Below are positions 7,829-16,537 of a DNA stretch of 27,375 nucleotides, one piece after another. A program made the translations under genes and the position numbers. Numbering within the stretch: the stretch's first letter is position 1; each line of letters opens with the position of its first letter. Under the pieces are notes generated by a model. That model did no database searches. It worked only from the letters and a program-made list of their open reading frames with translations, and was not told where the DNA came from. Source of the DNA: Pseudomonadota bacterium (GTDB lineage Bacteria > Pseudomonadota > Alphaproteobacteria > Sphingomonadales > Sphingomonadaceae); the NCBI GenBank assembly GCA_023387085.1, contig JAEWIL010000108.1, forward strand, positions 1 to 27,375, read 5' to 3'.

Positions 7829-10462
7829 TCAGTTTCCGAACGTGCGCTGCCACCAGCCGCGGCGGGGTTCCCCGTCGGGGTCGGTTCCTTCGCCCTCGGC
7901 CTCGGCGCCGACCGGTTCGGCCCCGCCTGCATCAGCAGGTTCCGACACCGTGTCGACCGCAGCTTCGGGTGCCGGCTCGGCTACCTTTTTGGCGCGGCTC
8001 GCGCGCTTCTTCGGTGCGGGTTTGGCGGGAGAAGCTTCGGGCTCGGCTTCGACAGCCGGGGCTTCAGCGGGCTCCGCAGGTTCAGCGGCTGCCGCCTCGG
8101 CCTCGGCGGCGAGGGCTGCCTTGGTTTTGCGGGGTGCGCGTTTGCGCTTGGGTTTTTCCTCGGCGGCGGGCGCCTCGTCCGCAACCGCATCGTCGGATTC
8201 CGGCTCGGCCGGCGCGGCCTCCTCGGCGACGGGTCCGGCCGGGGCTTCAATCTCCTCGGCCTGCTTGCGGCCGCGTCCGCCACGGCGACGGCGCGGCTTG
8301 GCTTCGGTGTCCTCCGCCTCCACCGGCGCAGCCTCTCCGGCCGGCGCATCGCCGGCTTCGGTTTCAGCGTCGGTGGTTGCTTCGCCTTCGTCGCCGGCTT
8401 CGGTCCCGGCGACCTCATTGCCTTCCTCGTCGCGGCGGCCGCGGCGGCCACGGCGGCGGCGGCGGCGGCGCTTGCGGCCTTCGCCATCGCCCTCGTCTTC
8501 ACTGCCCTCGCGCTCGCGGCGGGCAGGACGCGCGTCGGCCTCTTCCTTCTCGGCCTCTTCCTCGACCTCGTCGACGAAGTCATCCTCCTCTTCCTCGATC
8601 TCGACGATCGGGGCAAAGCTGCGGCGTGCGACCGGCGGCGGGCCGCTGACCTCCACCGCCATGCGCGCGCCCTCGGTCTCGCCGTCGGGCAGGATTTCGA
8701 CGCTGACGCCGTAGAGTTCCTCGATCTCGCGCAGTTCTCGGCGCTTCTCGTTGAGGAGGTAGAAGGTCGCTTCCTGGCTTGCGCGCAGGGTGATCTTGCT
8801 GCCCTTGCCGCGTGCGGCTTCCTCTTCGATCAGGCGCAGCGCGCTGAGGCCCGCCGACGAGGCGGTGCGGACGAGGCCGGTGCCTTCGCAGTGCGGGCAC
8901 GGACGCGTCGAGGCTTCGAGCACGCCGGTGCGCAGGCGCTGACGGCTCATTTCCATCAGGCCGAAGCCCGAGATGCGGCCGACCTGGATGCGCGCGCGAT
9001 CGTTCTTCAGCGCGTCCTTCATCGCACGCTCGACCTTGCGGACGTTCGATCCATGATCCATGTCGATGAAATCGATCACGATCAGCCCCGCCATGTCGCG
9101 CAGGCGCAGCTGGCGCGCGATTTCGTGCGCGGCTTCCAGATTGGTGTTGAGCGCGGTCTGCTCGATATTATGCTCGCGCGTCGAGCGCCCCGAGTTGATG
9201 TCGATCGACACCAGCGCCTCGGTCGGGTTGATCACCAGATAGCCGCCCGATTTGAGCTGGACGACGGGATTGAGCATCCCCGCGAGCTGATCCTCGACAC
9301 CGTAACGCTGATAGAGCGACACCGGGTCGGCATATTGCTTCACGCGCCGCGCGTGGCTGGGCATCAGCAGCTTCATGAACTGCTTCGCCGCCTTATAGCC
9401 CTCGTCCCCCTCGACAAGCACTTCCTCGATATCCTTGTGATAGATGTCGCGGATCGCGCGCTTTACGAGGTCGCTGTCCGAATGGATCAGCGCGGGCGCA
9501 CTCGACCCCAGCGTCTTTTCGCGGATCTCGTCCCACACGCGGGCGAGATAGTCGAAGTCGCGCTTGATCTCGACCTTCGTGCGGCTCATCCCTGCGGTAC
9601 GAACGATGCAGCCCATCGTCGGCGGCAGCGCCAGTTCGTCGATCATCGCCTTCAATTTGCGGCGATCGGCGCCGTTCGAAATCTTCCGGCTGATCCCGCC
9701 ACCGTGCATCGTGTTCGGCATCAGCACGCAATAGCGGCCGGCGAGCGACAGGTAGGTGGTGAGTGCCGCACCCTTGTTGCCGCGTTCTTCCTTGACGACC
9801 TGTACCAGCATTACCTGGCGGCGACGGATGACGTCCTGGATCTTGTAACGGCGGCGCAGCGACATGCGGTTTTCGCCGTCCTCATCGTCGCCCCGGCGGC
9901 CGCGACCGCCCTTGCGCCCGCCCCGGCCGCCCTTGCCACGACCGCGGCGGCGGTCTCCACGGCCTTCGCGCGACTCCTCAGAGCCTTCCTCGCCGGTCTC
10001 GGTATCGCCGTTTTCGGCATCGTCGTGGTCCTCATGCTCGTCGCCGTCTTCCTCGCCGACGGTCTCGGGCGCCGGCGGGGCGTCTCCATTCTCGTCGTCA
10101 TGATATTCGACGTCGGCGACATCGCCCTCGAGTTCGTCGAGATCGTCCTCGGCGCGCTGCGCCGCAGCGGCCGCATGCTCGGCCTCCTCACGCAGCAGCG
10201 CGTCGCGGTCTTCCTTCGGAATCTGGTAATAGTCGGGGTGGATTTCGCTGAACGCGAGGAAACCGTGGCGATTGCCGCCATATTCGACGAACGCCGCCTG
10301 CAAGGACGGTTCGACACGGGTAACCTTGGCCAGATAGATATTGCCCTTGAGCTGCTTGTGCTCGGCGGACTCGAAATCAAACTCCTCGATGCGGTTTCCC
10401 TTGGTGACGGCGACCCGGGTTTCTTCCCGGTGCCGCGCGTCGATCAACATGCGCGTGGTCAT
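7829..10462 (-). CDS. rne: Ribonuclease E/G family endoribonuclease (RNase E)
   Basis: 877 residues from the ATG at 10462, preceded by TGGAG eight bases upstream; an in-frame start at 10495 would read through the leader hairpin. The protein opens MTTRMLIDARHREETRVAV. The S1 RNA-binding domain (about 35-220) is split by a roughly 110-residue insertion, first Asp/Glu-rich and then RG-rich (about 91-199). The DNase I-like catalytic core (VIDFIDMDHGSNVRKVERA) and the zinc-link CPHC (522-525) follow. From about residue 620 the tail is disordered, with acidic blocks, Arg clusters (KRRRRRRRGRRGRR) and Ala/Glu/Pro runs, ending GWWQRTFGN. The enzyme starts mRNA decay, matures rRNA and tRNA, and scaffolds the degradosome. 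Its leader and terminator show that it is transcribed alone. Confidence 0.95.
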   Translation of the reverse strand: MTTRMLIDARHREETRVAVTKGNRIEEFDFESAEHKQLKGNIYLAKVTRVEPSLQAAFVEYGGNRHGFLAFSEIHPDYYQIPKEDRDALLREEAEHAAAAAQRAEDDLDELEGDVADVEYHDDENGDAPPAPETVGEEDGDEHEDHDDAENGDTETGEEGSEESREGRGDRRRGRGKGGRGGRKGGRGRRGDDEDGENRMSLRRRYKIQDVIRRRQVMLVQVVKEERGNKGAALTTYLSLAGRYCVLMPNTMHGGGISRKISNGADRRKLKAMIDELALPPTMGCIVRTAGMSRTKVEIKRDFDYLARVWDEIREKTLGSSAPALIHSDSDLVKRAIRDIYHKDIEEVLVEGDEGYKAAKQFMKLLMPSHARRVKQYADPVSLYQRYGVEDQLAGMLNPVVQLKSGGYLVINPTEALVSIDINSGRSTREHNIEQTALNTNLEAAHEIARQLRLRDMAGLIVIDFIDMDHGSNVRKVERAMKDALKNDRARIQVGRISGFGLMEMSRQRLRTGVLEASTRPCPHCEGTGLVRTASSAGLSALRLIEEEAARGKGSKITLRASQEATFYLLNEKRRELREIEELYGVSVEILPDGETEGARMAVEVSGPPPVARRSFAPIVEIEEEEDDFVDEVEEEAEKEEADARPARREREGSEDEGDGEGRKRRRRRRRGRRGRRDEEGNEVAGTEAGDEGEATTDAETEAGDAPAGEAAPVEAEDTEAKPRRRRGGRGRKQAEEIEAPAGPVAEEAAPAEPESDDAVADEAPAAEEKPKRKRAPRKTKAALAAEAEAAAAEPAEPAEAPAVEAEPEASPAKPAPKKRASRAKKVAEPAPEAAVDTVSEPADAGGAEPVGAEAEGEGTDPDGEPRRGWWQRTFGN

Positions 10463-10900
10463 TATTATCACTCCAGGCGCGCCGCGGCGCGCCAAACAAA
10501 AAGGCCGCGACCATCCGGGAGGGACGGCGGCGGTCGATAGGGTTCATAGAAAAGATGACGTTATTGCCGCGTGCGGCCCGCGTCCGGTCCTGGACGCGCA
10601 TGCGGTCTCCGGTCGCGACGCACGCAGGGGCGAGAGCACCTGAGTCGCGATCGGAAGAGGGCATGGCAAGCCTCATTCGGCATCAACCTGTTTACGGGAT
10701 GAGCGGAGCGGCCTTGCGTCTTCCCGTGGGGAAAGCGTTATGATCGCCCGGTCAACCGGGTGGACTGACGGCGCTACGCCTTTCCCTGCGTGCCCGGCAC
10801 CAGGGCGGCGCTGATCCGCGATTCGCGCGGGCCAGGCCTTCCCCTCAAAAGGCCGGACGGCGCCGGGAACGACACCGCCAGTGTGGGGGGTGCTAGCATC
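10463..10900 (-). promoter_or_regulatory. Long structured 5' leader of rne (putative autoregulatory)
   Basis: No gene is supported in the 600 bases between rne and the divergent amidase gene, but the stretch next to rne is unusually rich in inverted repeats. GGCGCGC-CGCG-GCGCGCC (10476-10493) abuts the rne ribosome binding site. CGCGTCC/GGACGCG lies at 10579-10598, CCCGGT-CA-ACCGGG at 10747-10760 and GGCCTT/AAGGCC at 10835-10854. On the minus strand a CGACC...GGTCG stem (10511-10539) is followed by GGCC and a T-run (10496-10503), which resembles an attenuator. E. coli RNase E controls its own mRNA through such a leader. The upstream limit is uncertain because no convincing -10/-35 pair was found. 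Confidence 0.45.
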
Positions 10901-11009
10901 GGCATGCGCCGACGGCAACCTCCGCCACCGCACAAAGATGGTAGTCTGTCATCCCGATGCAACCATTTTGCGCCTTTCGGCCGTCCCCGCACCCCGCATT
11001 AACCCGCGT

Positions 11010-11038
11010 TTGACATGGTCGGACTAATGAGAGATTCA
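11010..11038 (+). promoter_or_regulatory. Candidate promoter of the amidase-PBP1A genes
   Basis: A perfect -35 box TTGACA (11010-11015) is followed after 17 bases by GATTCA (11033-11038), a poor -10 box. A start near 11045 would leave a short leader with GAGGG just before the ATG at 11063. The -35 is strong and the -10 is weak. Confidence 0.4.
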
Positions 11039-11062
11039 CCGTGTTTCACGGCCGAGGGCTTC

Positions 11063-12046
11063 ATGGTTTCGAACAGACGCTGGATCGATGTACTGCCCGT
11101 GCGGCGCGGAACGGTGGCGCTGGCCCTCGCCATCGCTGGCGGATTTGCGGGACTATCGTCACAGCCGGCGCGATCGGGCGAGACCGCCGCCGATATTTTT
11201 CGCAATCATGTCGGACTTGGCCGCGCGGGGGAGCAGACCGTGCGATTCCGTGCCGAACGCCCGAAAAAGCGTTACAGCGTCACCGTTCCGATCGGCAAAC
11301 CGAAGCCCGCGCTGCCGCTTCCCGCGATCGAAGGCTCCGACAACCCAAAGCTGCCGCTCGTCGTGATCGACGCGGGGCATGGTGGACACGATCCGGGCGC
11401 GATCAGCCCGCACAGCGGCACGCGCGAAAAGGATGTGACCCTCGCGCTCGCCAAGGCGATCCGCGACGATCTGGTCGCCGGCGGCCGGGTGCGCGTCGCG
11501 CTCACCCGATCCGACGACCGCTTCCTTGTACTCGAGGAGCGCTACGGGATCGCCCGCCGGCTGAAAGCCGATCTGTTTCTTTCGGTCCACGCCGATGCCG
11601 CGCCGAACGAGCAGGCAAACGGCGCGTCGATCTATACGCTGTCCGAGGTCGCATCGGATCGCGAGGCAGCGCGGCTCGCGGCGCGCGAGAACAAGGCGAA
11701 TATTATCAACGGCGTCGATCTGGGAGCGCATGGCAGCGAGGTCTCGTCGATCCTCCTCGACCTGACACAGCGCGAGACCATGAACACCGCATCCGATTTC
11801 GCACGCCTGCTCCAGCGCGAGGCATCGGACGAAGTGACCTTCCGCACGACCGCGCGCCGCTTTGCATCGTTCGTCGTGCTGAAAGCCCCCGACACGCCGT
11901 CAGTGCTGTTCGAGACGGGCTTTCTGTCGAACAAGGATGATGCCGAATTCCTGTCCTCGAAAGCCGGGCAGCAGAAGATTGCGCGCGGCGTGCGCGATGC
12001 GGTGCAGATTCATTTCGCGCGCCGGATTGCGGCGGCCGCGCGCTGA
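11063..12046 (+). CDS. N-acetylmuramoyl-L-alanine amidase (AmiC-like)
   Basis: 327 residues from the ATG at 11063 (GAGGG four bases upstream); an in-frame ATG at 11015 would add 16 residues ahead of the signal peptide. An N-terminal hydrophobic segment after VRRGTVALALAIAGGFAG acts as signal peptide. An Amidase_3 domain starts near residue 95, with zinc ligands His106 (DAGHGG), Glu122 (GTREKD) and His176 (SVHAD) and the catalytic Glu284 (FETGFLSN). The enzyme cuts the bond between muramic acid and the stem peptide and splits septal murein at division. It lacks the complete AMIN domain of E. coli AmiC; only about 95 residues precede the catalytic domain, so septal targeting may differ. The gene is followed 59 bases later by PBP1A on the same strand, which suits a peptidoglycan operon. 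Confidence 0.93.
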   Translation: MVSNRRWIDVLPVRRGTVALALAIAGGFAGLSSQPARSGETAADIFRNHVGLGRAGEQTVRFRAERPKKRYSVTVPIGKPKPALPLPAIEGSDNPKLPLVVIDAGHGGHDPGAISPHSGTREKDVTLALAKAIRDDLVAGGRVRVALTRSDDRFLVLEERYGIARRLKADLFLSVHADAAPNEQANGASIYTLSEVASDREAARLAARENKANIINGVDLGAHGSEVSSILLDLTQRETMNTASDFARLLQREASDEVTFRTTARRFASFVVLKAPDTPSVLFETGFLSNKDDAEFLSSKAGQQKIARGVRDAVQIHFARRIAAAAR

Positions 12047-12105
12047 TGCCGTCCACCGCAACCCCGCTTCCCTTTCCAGCAGCGAGGCTTTAGAGGCTTC
12101 GCCAT

Positions 12106-14622
12106 ATGCCGTCCGAAACCCTGTCCCATTTCCGCTACCGCCTGCGCCGCGACAGCAATGCCGTCATGGCCTGGTTCCGCGAAATGTGGATCCGGCGCTG
12201 GTTCCGCTGGCTCGCGTATCTGGCCGGCGCGGGACTGCTCGCGCTCATCCTCGGCTGGGCGGTGTTCGCTCGCAACCTTCCGTCGGTCGACCAGCTTCGC
12301 GACTATGAACCGCCGCTGCCGACGATGGTGCGCGATGCCGAGGGCAAGCCCGTCCACAGCTATGCCCGCGAGCGGCGCGTCCAGCTGGAATATAGCGAAT
12401 ATCCGCCGCTCCTCGTCCGCGCCTATCTGGCGGCCGAGGATCGCACCTTTTTCGAACATGGCGGGATCGACTATCCCGGCATCGTCAGCGCGATCATTAC
12501 CAATCTGACGAACAGCGGACGCCCGATCGGCGCCTCGACGATCACCCAGCAGGTCGCAAAGAATCTGCTGCTCACCAACGAGGTCAGCTACACCCGCAAA
12601 ATTCGCGAGGCGATCCTCGCCAAGCGCATCGAGGCGGCGCTGACCAAGGAGCAGATTCTCGAACTCTATCTCAATGAAATCCCGCTCGGGCGCCGCAGCT
12701 TTGGCGTGCAGGCGGCGGCGCGCGCCTATTTCGACAAGGACGTCGACCAGCTCGCGCTCCACGAAATGGCCTTCCTCGCCATCCTGCCCAAGGCACCCGA
12801 AACCTATGGCCGCGCGCGCAACGCCGACAAGGCGATCGCGCGGCGCAATTTCGTGCTGTCCGAAATGTTCCGCAACGGCTGGATCACCGCCGCGCAGCGC
12901 GACGCCGCGCAGGCGATGCCGCTCGGCCTGTCCGAAACGGGCAACAAGGCGGTCGCGCAGGTCGGCGGCTATTATATGGAAGAGGTGCGCCGCCAGCTGA
13001 TCGACCAGTTCGGCGAGACCCCCGACGACGGTCCGCTGTCGGTCTATGGTGGCGGTCTCTGGGTCCGGACCGCCTATGACGGCAAGATGCAGGACGCGGC
13101 CACGATGGCGCTTCGCAAGGGCCTGCAGCGCTATGACGCCGGCAAGGGCTGGTCGGGGCCGATCGCGCGGATCGAGGCCGACGACCAGTGGCAGAGCCGC
13201 CTCGCGTCGAGCTTCATCGGTATCGATTACGACAATTGGCGGGTCGCGGCGGTGCTGTCCAAGTCGGCGGCCAGCGCGCGGATCGGCTTCGCGAACGGCG
13301 ACACGGGAACGCTCCCGGCGGGCGCGGCGACGCTCGGCTATCGCAAGACCGGCGGCAGCGCCTTTTCGGCGATGCGTCCGGGCGATCTGATCGTAGTCAA
13401 GGCGACCGGACCCGGCGTCTATCAGTTGAAGAACATCCCGGAGGTGTCGGGCGGCATGGTCGTCGAAAGCCCGCATTCGGGCCGCATCTATGCGATGCAG
13501 GGCGGCTTCGACGTCAAGCTGTCGCCCTTCAATCGCGCGACGCAGGCTGAGCGCCAGCCCGGCTCGACGATCAAGCCCTTCGTCTATGCGACCGCGCTCG
13601 ACAACGGCATGACCCCCGCGACGATGATCGTCGACGGACCCTTCTGCGTCTATCAGGGCGCGAACCTCGGCAACAAATGCTTCCGCAACTTCGGCGGCGG
13701 CGGCGGGTCGGGCGAGCATACGATGCGCTGGGGCCTCGAACAGTCGCGCAACCTGATGACGGTGCGCACCGCGAGCCAGATAGGCATGGAACCGATTGTC
13801 GAGACGATCAAGACGATGGGGATCGGCAAGCACGAGCCCTATCTGTCGACCGCGCTCGGCGCCGGGTCGACGACGGTCGAGAAGATGACCAACGCCTTTT
13901 CGATGCTCGCGAACCATGGCCGCGAGCTGAAACCGCGCCTCATCGACTATGCGCAGGATCGCCGCGGCAAGGTGATCTTCCCGAAGAATTGGCGCGCCTG
14001 CGACGGCTGCAACATGAAGGATTGGGACGGCAAGCCGATGCCGCGCTTCGCGCCGACCGGCAAGCAGCTGATGGACCCGCTGACCGCCTATCAGGTGGTT
14101 CACATGCTCGAAGGTGTCGTCCAGCGCGGCACCGCCGTGCGCCTCCGCGATCTTGGCGTGCCGCTGTTCGGAAAGACCGGAACGACCACAGGCCCGAACG
14201 ACGTCTGGTTCGTCGGCGGCTCGCCCGACGTCGTCGCGGGCGTCTACATCGGGTTCGACAAGCCGCGCAGCATGGGCGGATATGCGCAGGGCGGCAGCTT
14301 CGCGGCGCCGATCTTCAAGGATTTCTTTCTCGCCGCACTGACCGATGCGCCGCCGGTGCCGTTCACGGCCCCGAAGGGTATCCGCATGGTCCGCATCGAC
14401 CGCCAGTCGGGCCGCCGCGTCTATGGTAGCTGGCCGGGCAGCGACCCCAAGGCGGCGATCATATGGGAAGCCTTCAAGCCCGAGAGCGAACCCCGGCGAA
14501 CGATCCGCGAGGAAGAAATCAAGCCGATCAAGACGCCGAAAGCGGCGGCCGGTCCGACGCAAAAGGGCACGACCGGCCGCAGCGACAGCGACTTCCTCGA
14601 CGACCGCGGCGGCATCATCTGA
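12106..14622 (+). CDS. mrcA: Penicillin-binding protein 1A (bifunctional glycosyltransferase/transpeptidase)
   Basis: 838 residues. A short cytoplasmic N-terminus is followed by one membrane helix (about 35-55, WLAYLAGAGLLALILGWAVF). The GT51 domain has its catalytic Glu111 in AAEDRTFFEHGG and the GASTITQQ motif near 142-149. An OB-like segment lies in the middle. The transpeptidase has Ser487 in STIK (487-490), SRN (547-549) and KTG (690-692). It polymerises lipid II and cross-links stem peptides in the periplasm. The ATG at 12106 has AGAGG nine bases upstream; a Met 20 codons further on is possible. The C-terminal 50 residues are basic/Pro-rich. The length matches alphaproteobacterial PBP1A. 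It follows the amidase gene and precedes prfB by 62 bases. Confidence 0.95.
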   Translation: MPSETLSHFRYRLRRDSNAVMAWFREMWIRRWFRWLAYLAGAGLLALILGWAVFARNLPSVDQLRDYEPPLPTMVRDAEGKPVHSYARERRVQLEYSEYPPLLVRAYLAAEDRTFFEHGGIDYPGIVSAIITNLTNSGRPIGASTITQQVAKNLLLTNEVSYTRKIREAILAKRIEAALTKEQILELYLNEIPLGRRSFGVQAAARAYFDKDVDQLALHEMAFLAILPKAPETYGRARNADKAIARRNFVLSEMFRNGWITAAQRDAAQAMPLGLSETGNKAVAQVGGYYMEEVRRQLIDQFGETPDDGPLSVYGGGLWVRTAYDGKMQDAATMALRKGLQRYDAGKGWSGPIARIEADDQWQSRLASSFIGIDYDNWRVAAVLSKSAASARIGFANGDTGTLPAGAATLGYRKTGGSAFSAMRPGDLIVVKATGPGVYQLKNIPEVSGGMVVESPHSGRIYAMQGGFDVKLSPFNRATQAERQPGSTIKPFVYATALDNGMTPATMIVDGPFCVYQGANLGNKCFRNFGGGGGSGEHTMRWGLEQSRNLMTVRTASQIGMEPIVETIKTMGIGKHEPYLSTALGAGSTTVEKMTNAFSMLANHGRELKPRLIDYAQDRRGKVIFPKNWRACDGCNMKDWDGKPMPRFAPTGKQLMDPLTAYQVVHMLEGVVQRGTAVRLRDLGVPLFGKTGTTTGPNDVWFVGGSPDVVAGVYIGFDKPRSMGGYAQGGSFAAPIFKDFFLAALTDAPPVPFTAPKGIRMVRIDRQSGRRVYGSWPGSDPKAAIIWEAFKPESEPRRTIREEEIKPIKTPKAAAGPTQKGTTGRSDSDFLDDRGGII

Positions 14623-14684
14623 CGCTTGTCTATGGCGCGCCAGCCTTTATGGCCGGTGGCCAACCGAATTTCAGGAGCAATACC

Positions 14685-15812
14685 ATGCGCGCCGAAGCGC
14701 AGGATCATGTCGATACGATCAACGCCGCGCTCGCGCTACTGCGCCGGTTCCTCGATTGGGACCGCGCGCTGCGCCGGCTCGACGAACTCAATGCCAAGGT
14801 CGAAGACCCGACGCTGTGGGAAAATCCCAAGGCGGCGCAGGACGTCATGCGCGAGCGCCGCCGGCTCGACGAGGCGGTCACCGCGACGCGCGCGATCGAG
14901 AAGGAAATGGCCGACACGGTCGAACTGATCGAACTCGCCGAGATGGAAAATGACGACGCGCTCGTCGACGACGCGGTCGCCAGCCTTGCCGCGCTCGCCG
15001 CGCGTGCCGAGGACGACAAGATCAAGGCGCTGCTCGCGGGCGAGGCCGACAGTTACGACTGCTATATCGAGGTTCATGCCGGCGCCGGCGGCACCGAGAG
15101 CCAGGATTGGGCCGAAATGCTGCAGCGCATGTACAGCCGCTGGGCCGAAAAGCGCGGCATGAAGGTCGAGCTGATCGAATATCAGGCGGGCGACCAGGCC
15201 GGGATCAAGTCGGCGACAATGCTCGTGAAGGGCGAAAATGCCTATGGCTATGCGAAGACCGAAAGCGGGGTTCACCGCCTCGTCCGCATCTCGCCCTACG
15301 ACAGTTCGGCGCGGCGCCACACCAGCTTCTCGTCGGTGTGGGTCTATCCGGTGATCGACGACAATATCGAGATCGAGATCAAGGAAAGCGACCTCAAGAT
15401 CGATACCTATCGCGCCTCGGGCGCGGGCGGTCAGCACGTCAACACGACCGATTCGGCGGTGCGCATCACCCATGTTCCCACCGGTATCGTCGTCGCGTCG
15501 CAGATCGACCGCTCGCAGCACAAGAACCGCGCGACCGCGATGGGGATGCTGAAGGCGCGCCTATACGAGGCCGAATTGCAAAAGCGCGAGGCCGAGGCAT
15601 CGGGCGAATATCAGGCGAAGACCGAGATCGGCTGGGGCCACCAGATCCGCTCCTATGTCCTCCAGCCCTATCAGCTGGTGAAGGATCTGCGCACCGGCGT
15701 CACCTCGACCGCGCCCGGTGACGTGCTCGATGGCGCTCTCGATCCCTTCATGGCGGCGGCGCTGTCCCAGAAGGTGACGGGCGAGAAGGTCGATGTAGAG
15801 GATATCGACTGA
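14685..15812 (+). CDS. prfB: Peptide chain release factor 2
   Basis: 375 residues from the ATG at 14685 (TCAGGAG upstream); the open frame extends further 5' but overlaps PBP1A. The GGQ motif that triggers peptidyl-tRNA hydrolysis is at 248-250 (SGAGGQHVNT). The stop-codon reading tripeptide, SPF in E. coli RF2, is SPY here (203-205, RISPYDSSARRHTSF). RF2 reads UGA and UAA. The reading frame is continuous across the site where E. coli prfB carries its in-frame UGA and programmed +1 frameshift (RRFLDWD here, coded without a stop), so autoregulation by frameshifting is absent. The methyltransferase gene overlaps the stop by one base. Confidence 0.96.
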   Translation: MRAEAQDHVDTINAALALLRRFLDWDRALRRLDELNAKVEDPTLWENPKAAQDVMRERRRLDEAVTATRAIEKEMADTVELIELAEMENDDALVDDAVASLAALAARAEDDKIKALLAGEADSYDCYIEVHAGAGGTESQDWAEMLQRMYSRWAEKRGMKVELIEYQAGDQAGIKSATMLVKGENAYGYAKTESGVHRLVRISPYDSSARRHTSFSSVWVYPVIDDNIEIEIKESDLKIDTYRASGAGGQHVNTTDSAVRITHVPTGIVVASQIDRSQHKNRATAMGMLKARLYEAELQKREAEASGEYQAKTEIGWGHQIRSYVLQPYQLVKDLRTGVTSTAPGDVLDGALDPFMAAALSQKVTGEKVDVEDID

Positions 15813-16537
15813 TGAAACGCCGCGCGGCCCCGCTTGCCGCGCTGGCGGCGCTGTTGCTTCTCGGCGGCTGCGATGGTCCGTGGAGCGAGAATAGCGACCG
15901 CCCCGAAACCGCGCGAGAATTTCCGCCCGCCGACCGGCCGGTGGCGCCGATCACTTCGACGAAATGGTCGACCGAGGAAGCGCGCGACCGCGTCAACGAA
16001 GCTGACGACATCATGGATTCGGCCGATGTCCGCGCAGGCATGACCGTCGCCGACATCGGCGCGGGCGACGGCTATTACACCGTTCGCCTCGCCCCGCGCG
16101 TCGGGGTGTCAGGCCGCGTCCTCGCGCAGGATATCCAGCCCGAGGTGATCGAGCGCCTCGCCGACCGTGTCGCGCGCGAACGCCTCGACAATGTTTCGCT
16201 CAAGCTCGGCGCGGTCGACGATCCCCGGCTGCCCGCTGACAGCTTCGACCGCATCTTCATGGTCCATATGTATCATGAAATCGGCGAGCCTTACGCTTTC
16301 CTGTGGCGGTTGCGCCCCGCGCTGCGCACGGGTGGTCAGGTGATCGTCGTCGACGGCGACCGCCCGATCGCGCAGCATGGAACGCCCTTCCGCCTGCTCG
16401 TCTGCGAGTTCGAGGCGGTGGGCTACAAGCTCGTCTCGTACGACGACAAGGCGCATGCTGGCGGCTATATCGCGCGCTTCATACCCGAAGGACAACGCCC
16501 TGCACCCGGCGCGATCACCGTCTGCAAAAATCCCTAA
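15812..16537 (+). CDS. SAM-dependent methyltransferase-fold protein with lipoprotein signal
   Basis: 241 residues. The first 20 form a lipoprotein-type signal, a basic start, a hydrophobic stretch AALAALLLLGG and Cys20. Asp at the +2 position after Cys is the E. coli signal for retention in the inner membrane. A class I methyltransferase domain follows, with motif I DIGAGDGYYT (81-90), an acidic motif II region (VLAQDIQ) and MVHMYHEIGE. Homologues are often annotated as methyltransferases or SAM-binding proteins. A periplasmic location would leave it without obvious access to SAM, so it may bind another ligand or the signal may act only as an anchor. The start codon overlaps the prfB stop (TGATG), so translation is probably coupled. 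The stop overlaps the convergent dsrE-like stop. Confidence 0.82.
   Translation: MKRRAAPLAALAALLLLGGCDGPWSENSDRPETAREFPPADRPVAPITSTKWSTEEARDRVNEADDIMDSADVRAGMTVADIGAGDGYYTVRLAPRVGVSGRVLAQDIQPEVIERLADRVARERLDNVSLKLGAVDDPRLPADSFDRIFMVHMYHEIGEPYAFLWRLRPALRTGGQVIVVDGDRPIAQHGTPFRLLVCEFEAVGYKLVSYDDKAHAGGYIARFIPEGQRPAPGAITVCKNP

Noticed and set aside
8150..8560. Possible tandem repeat of GC-rich triplets
   Set aside because: It is the codon pattern of the Ala/Glu/Arg-rich RNase E tail, without a fixed repeat unit.
8891..10540. 549-codon plus-strand open frame opposite rne
   Set aside because: Antisense to the conserved RNase E core; no recognisable protein.
12010..14562. 850-codon open frame antisense to PBP1A
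   Set aside because: It is a shadow of the high-GC PBP1A frame; its translation shows no domain, while the sense strand has every PBP motif.
14740..14770. Programmed +1 frameshift in prfB
   Set aside because: No in-frame UGA; the reading frame is continuous from 14685 to the stop.
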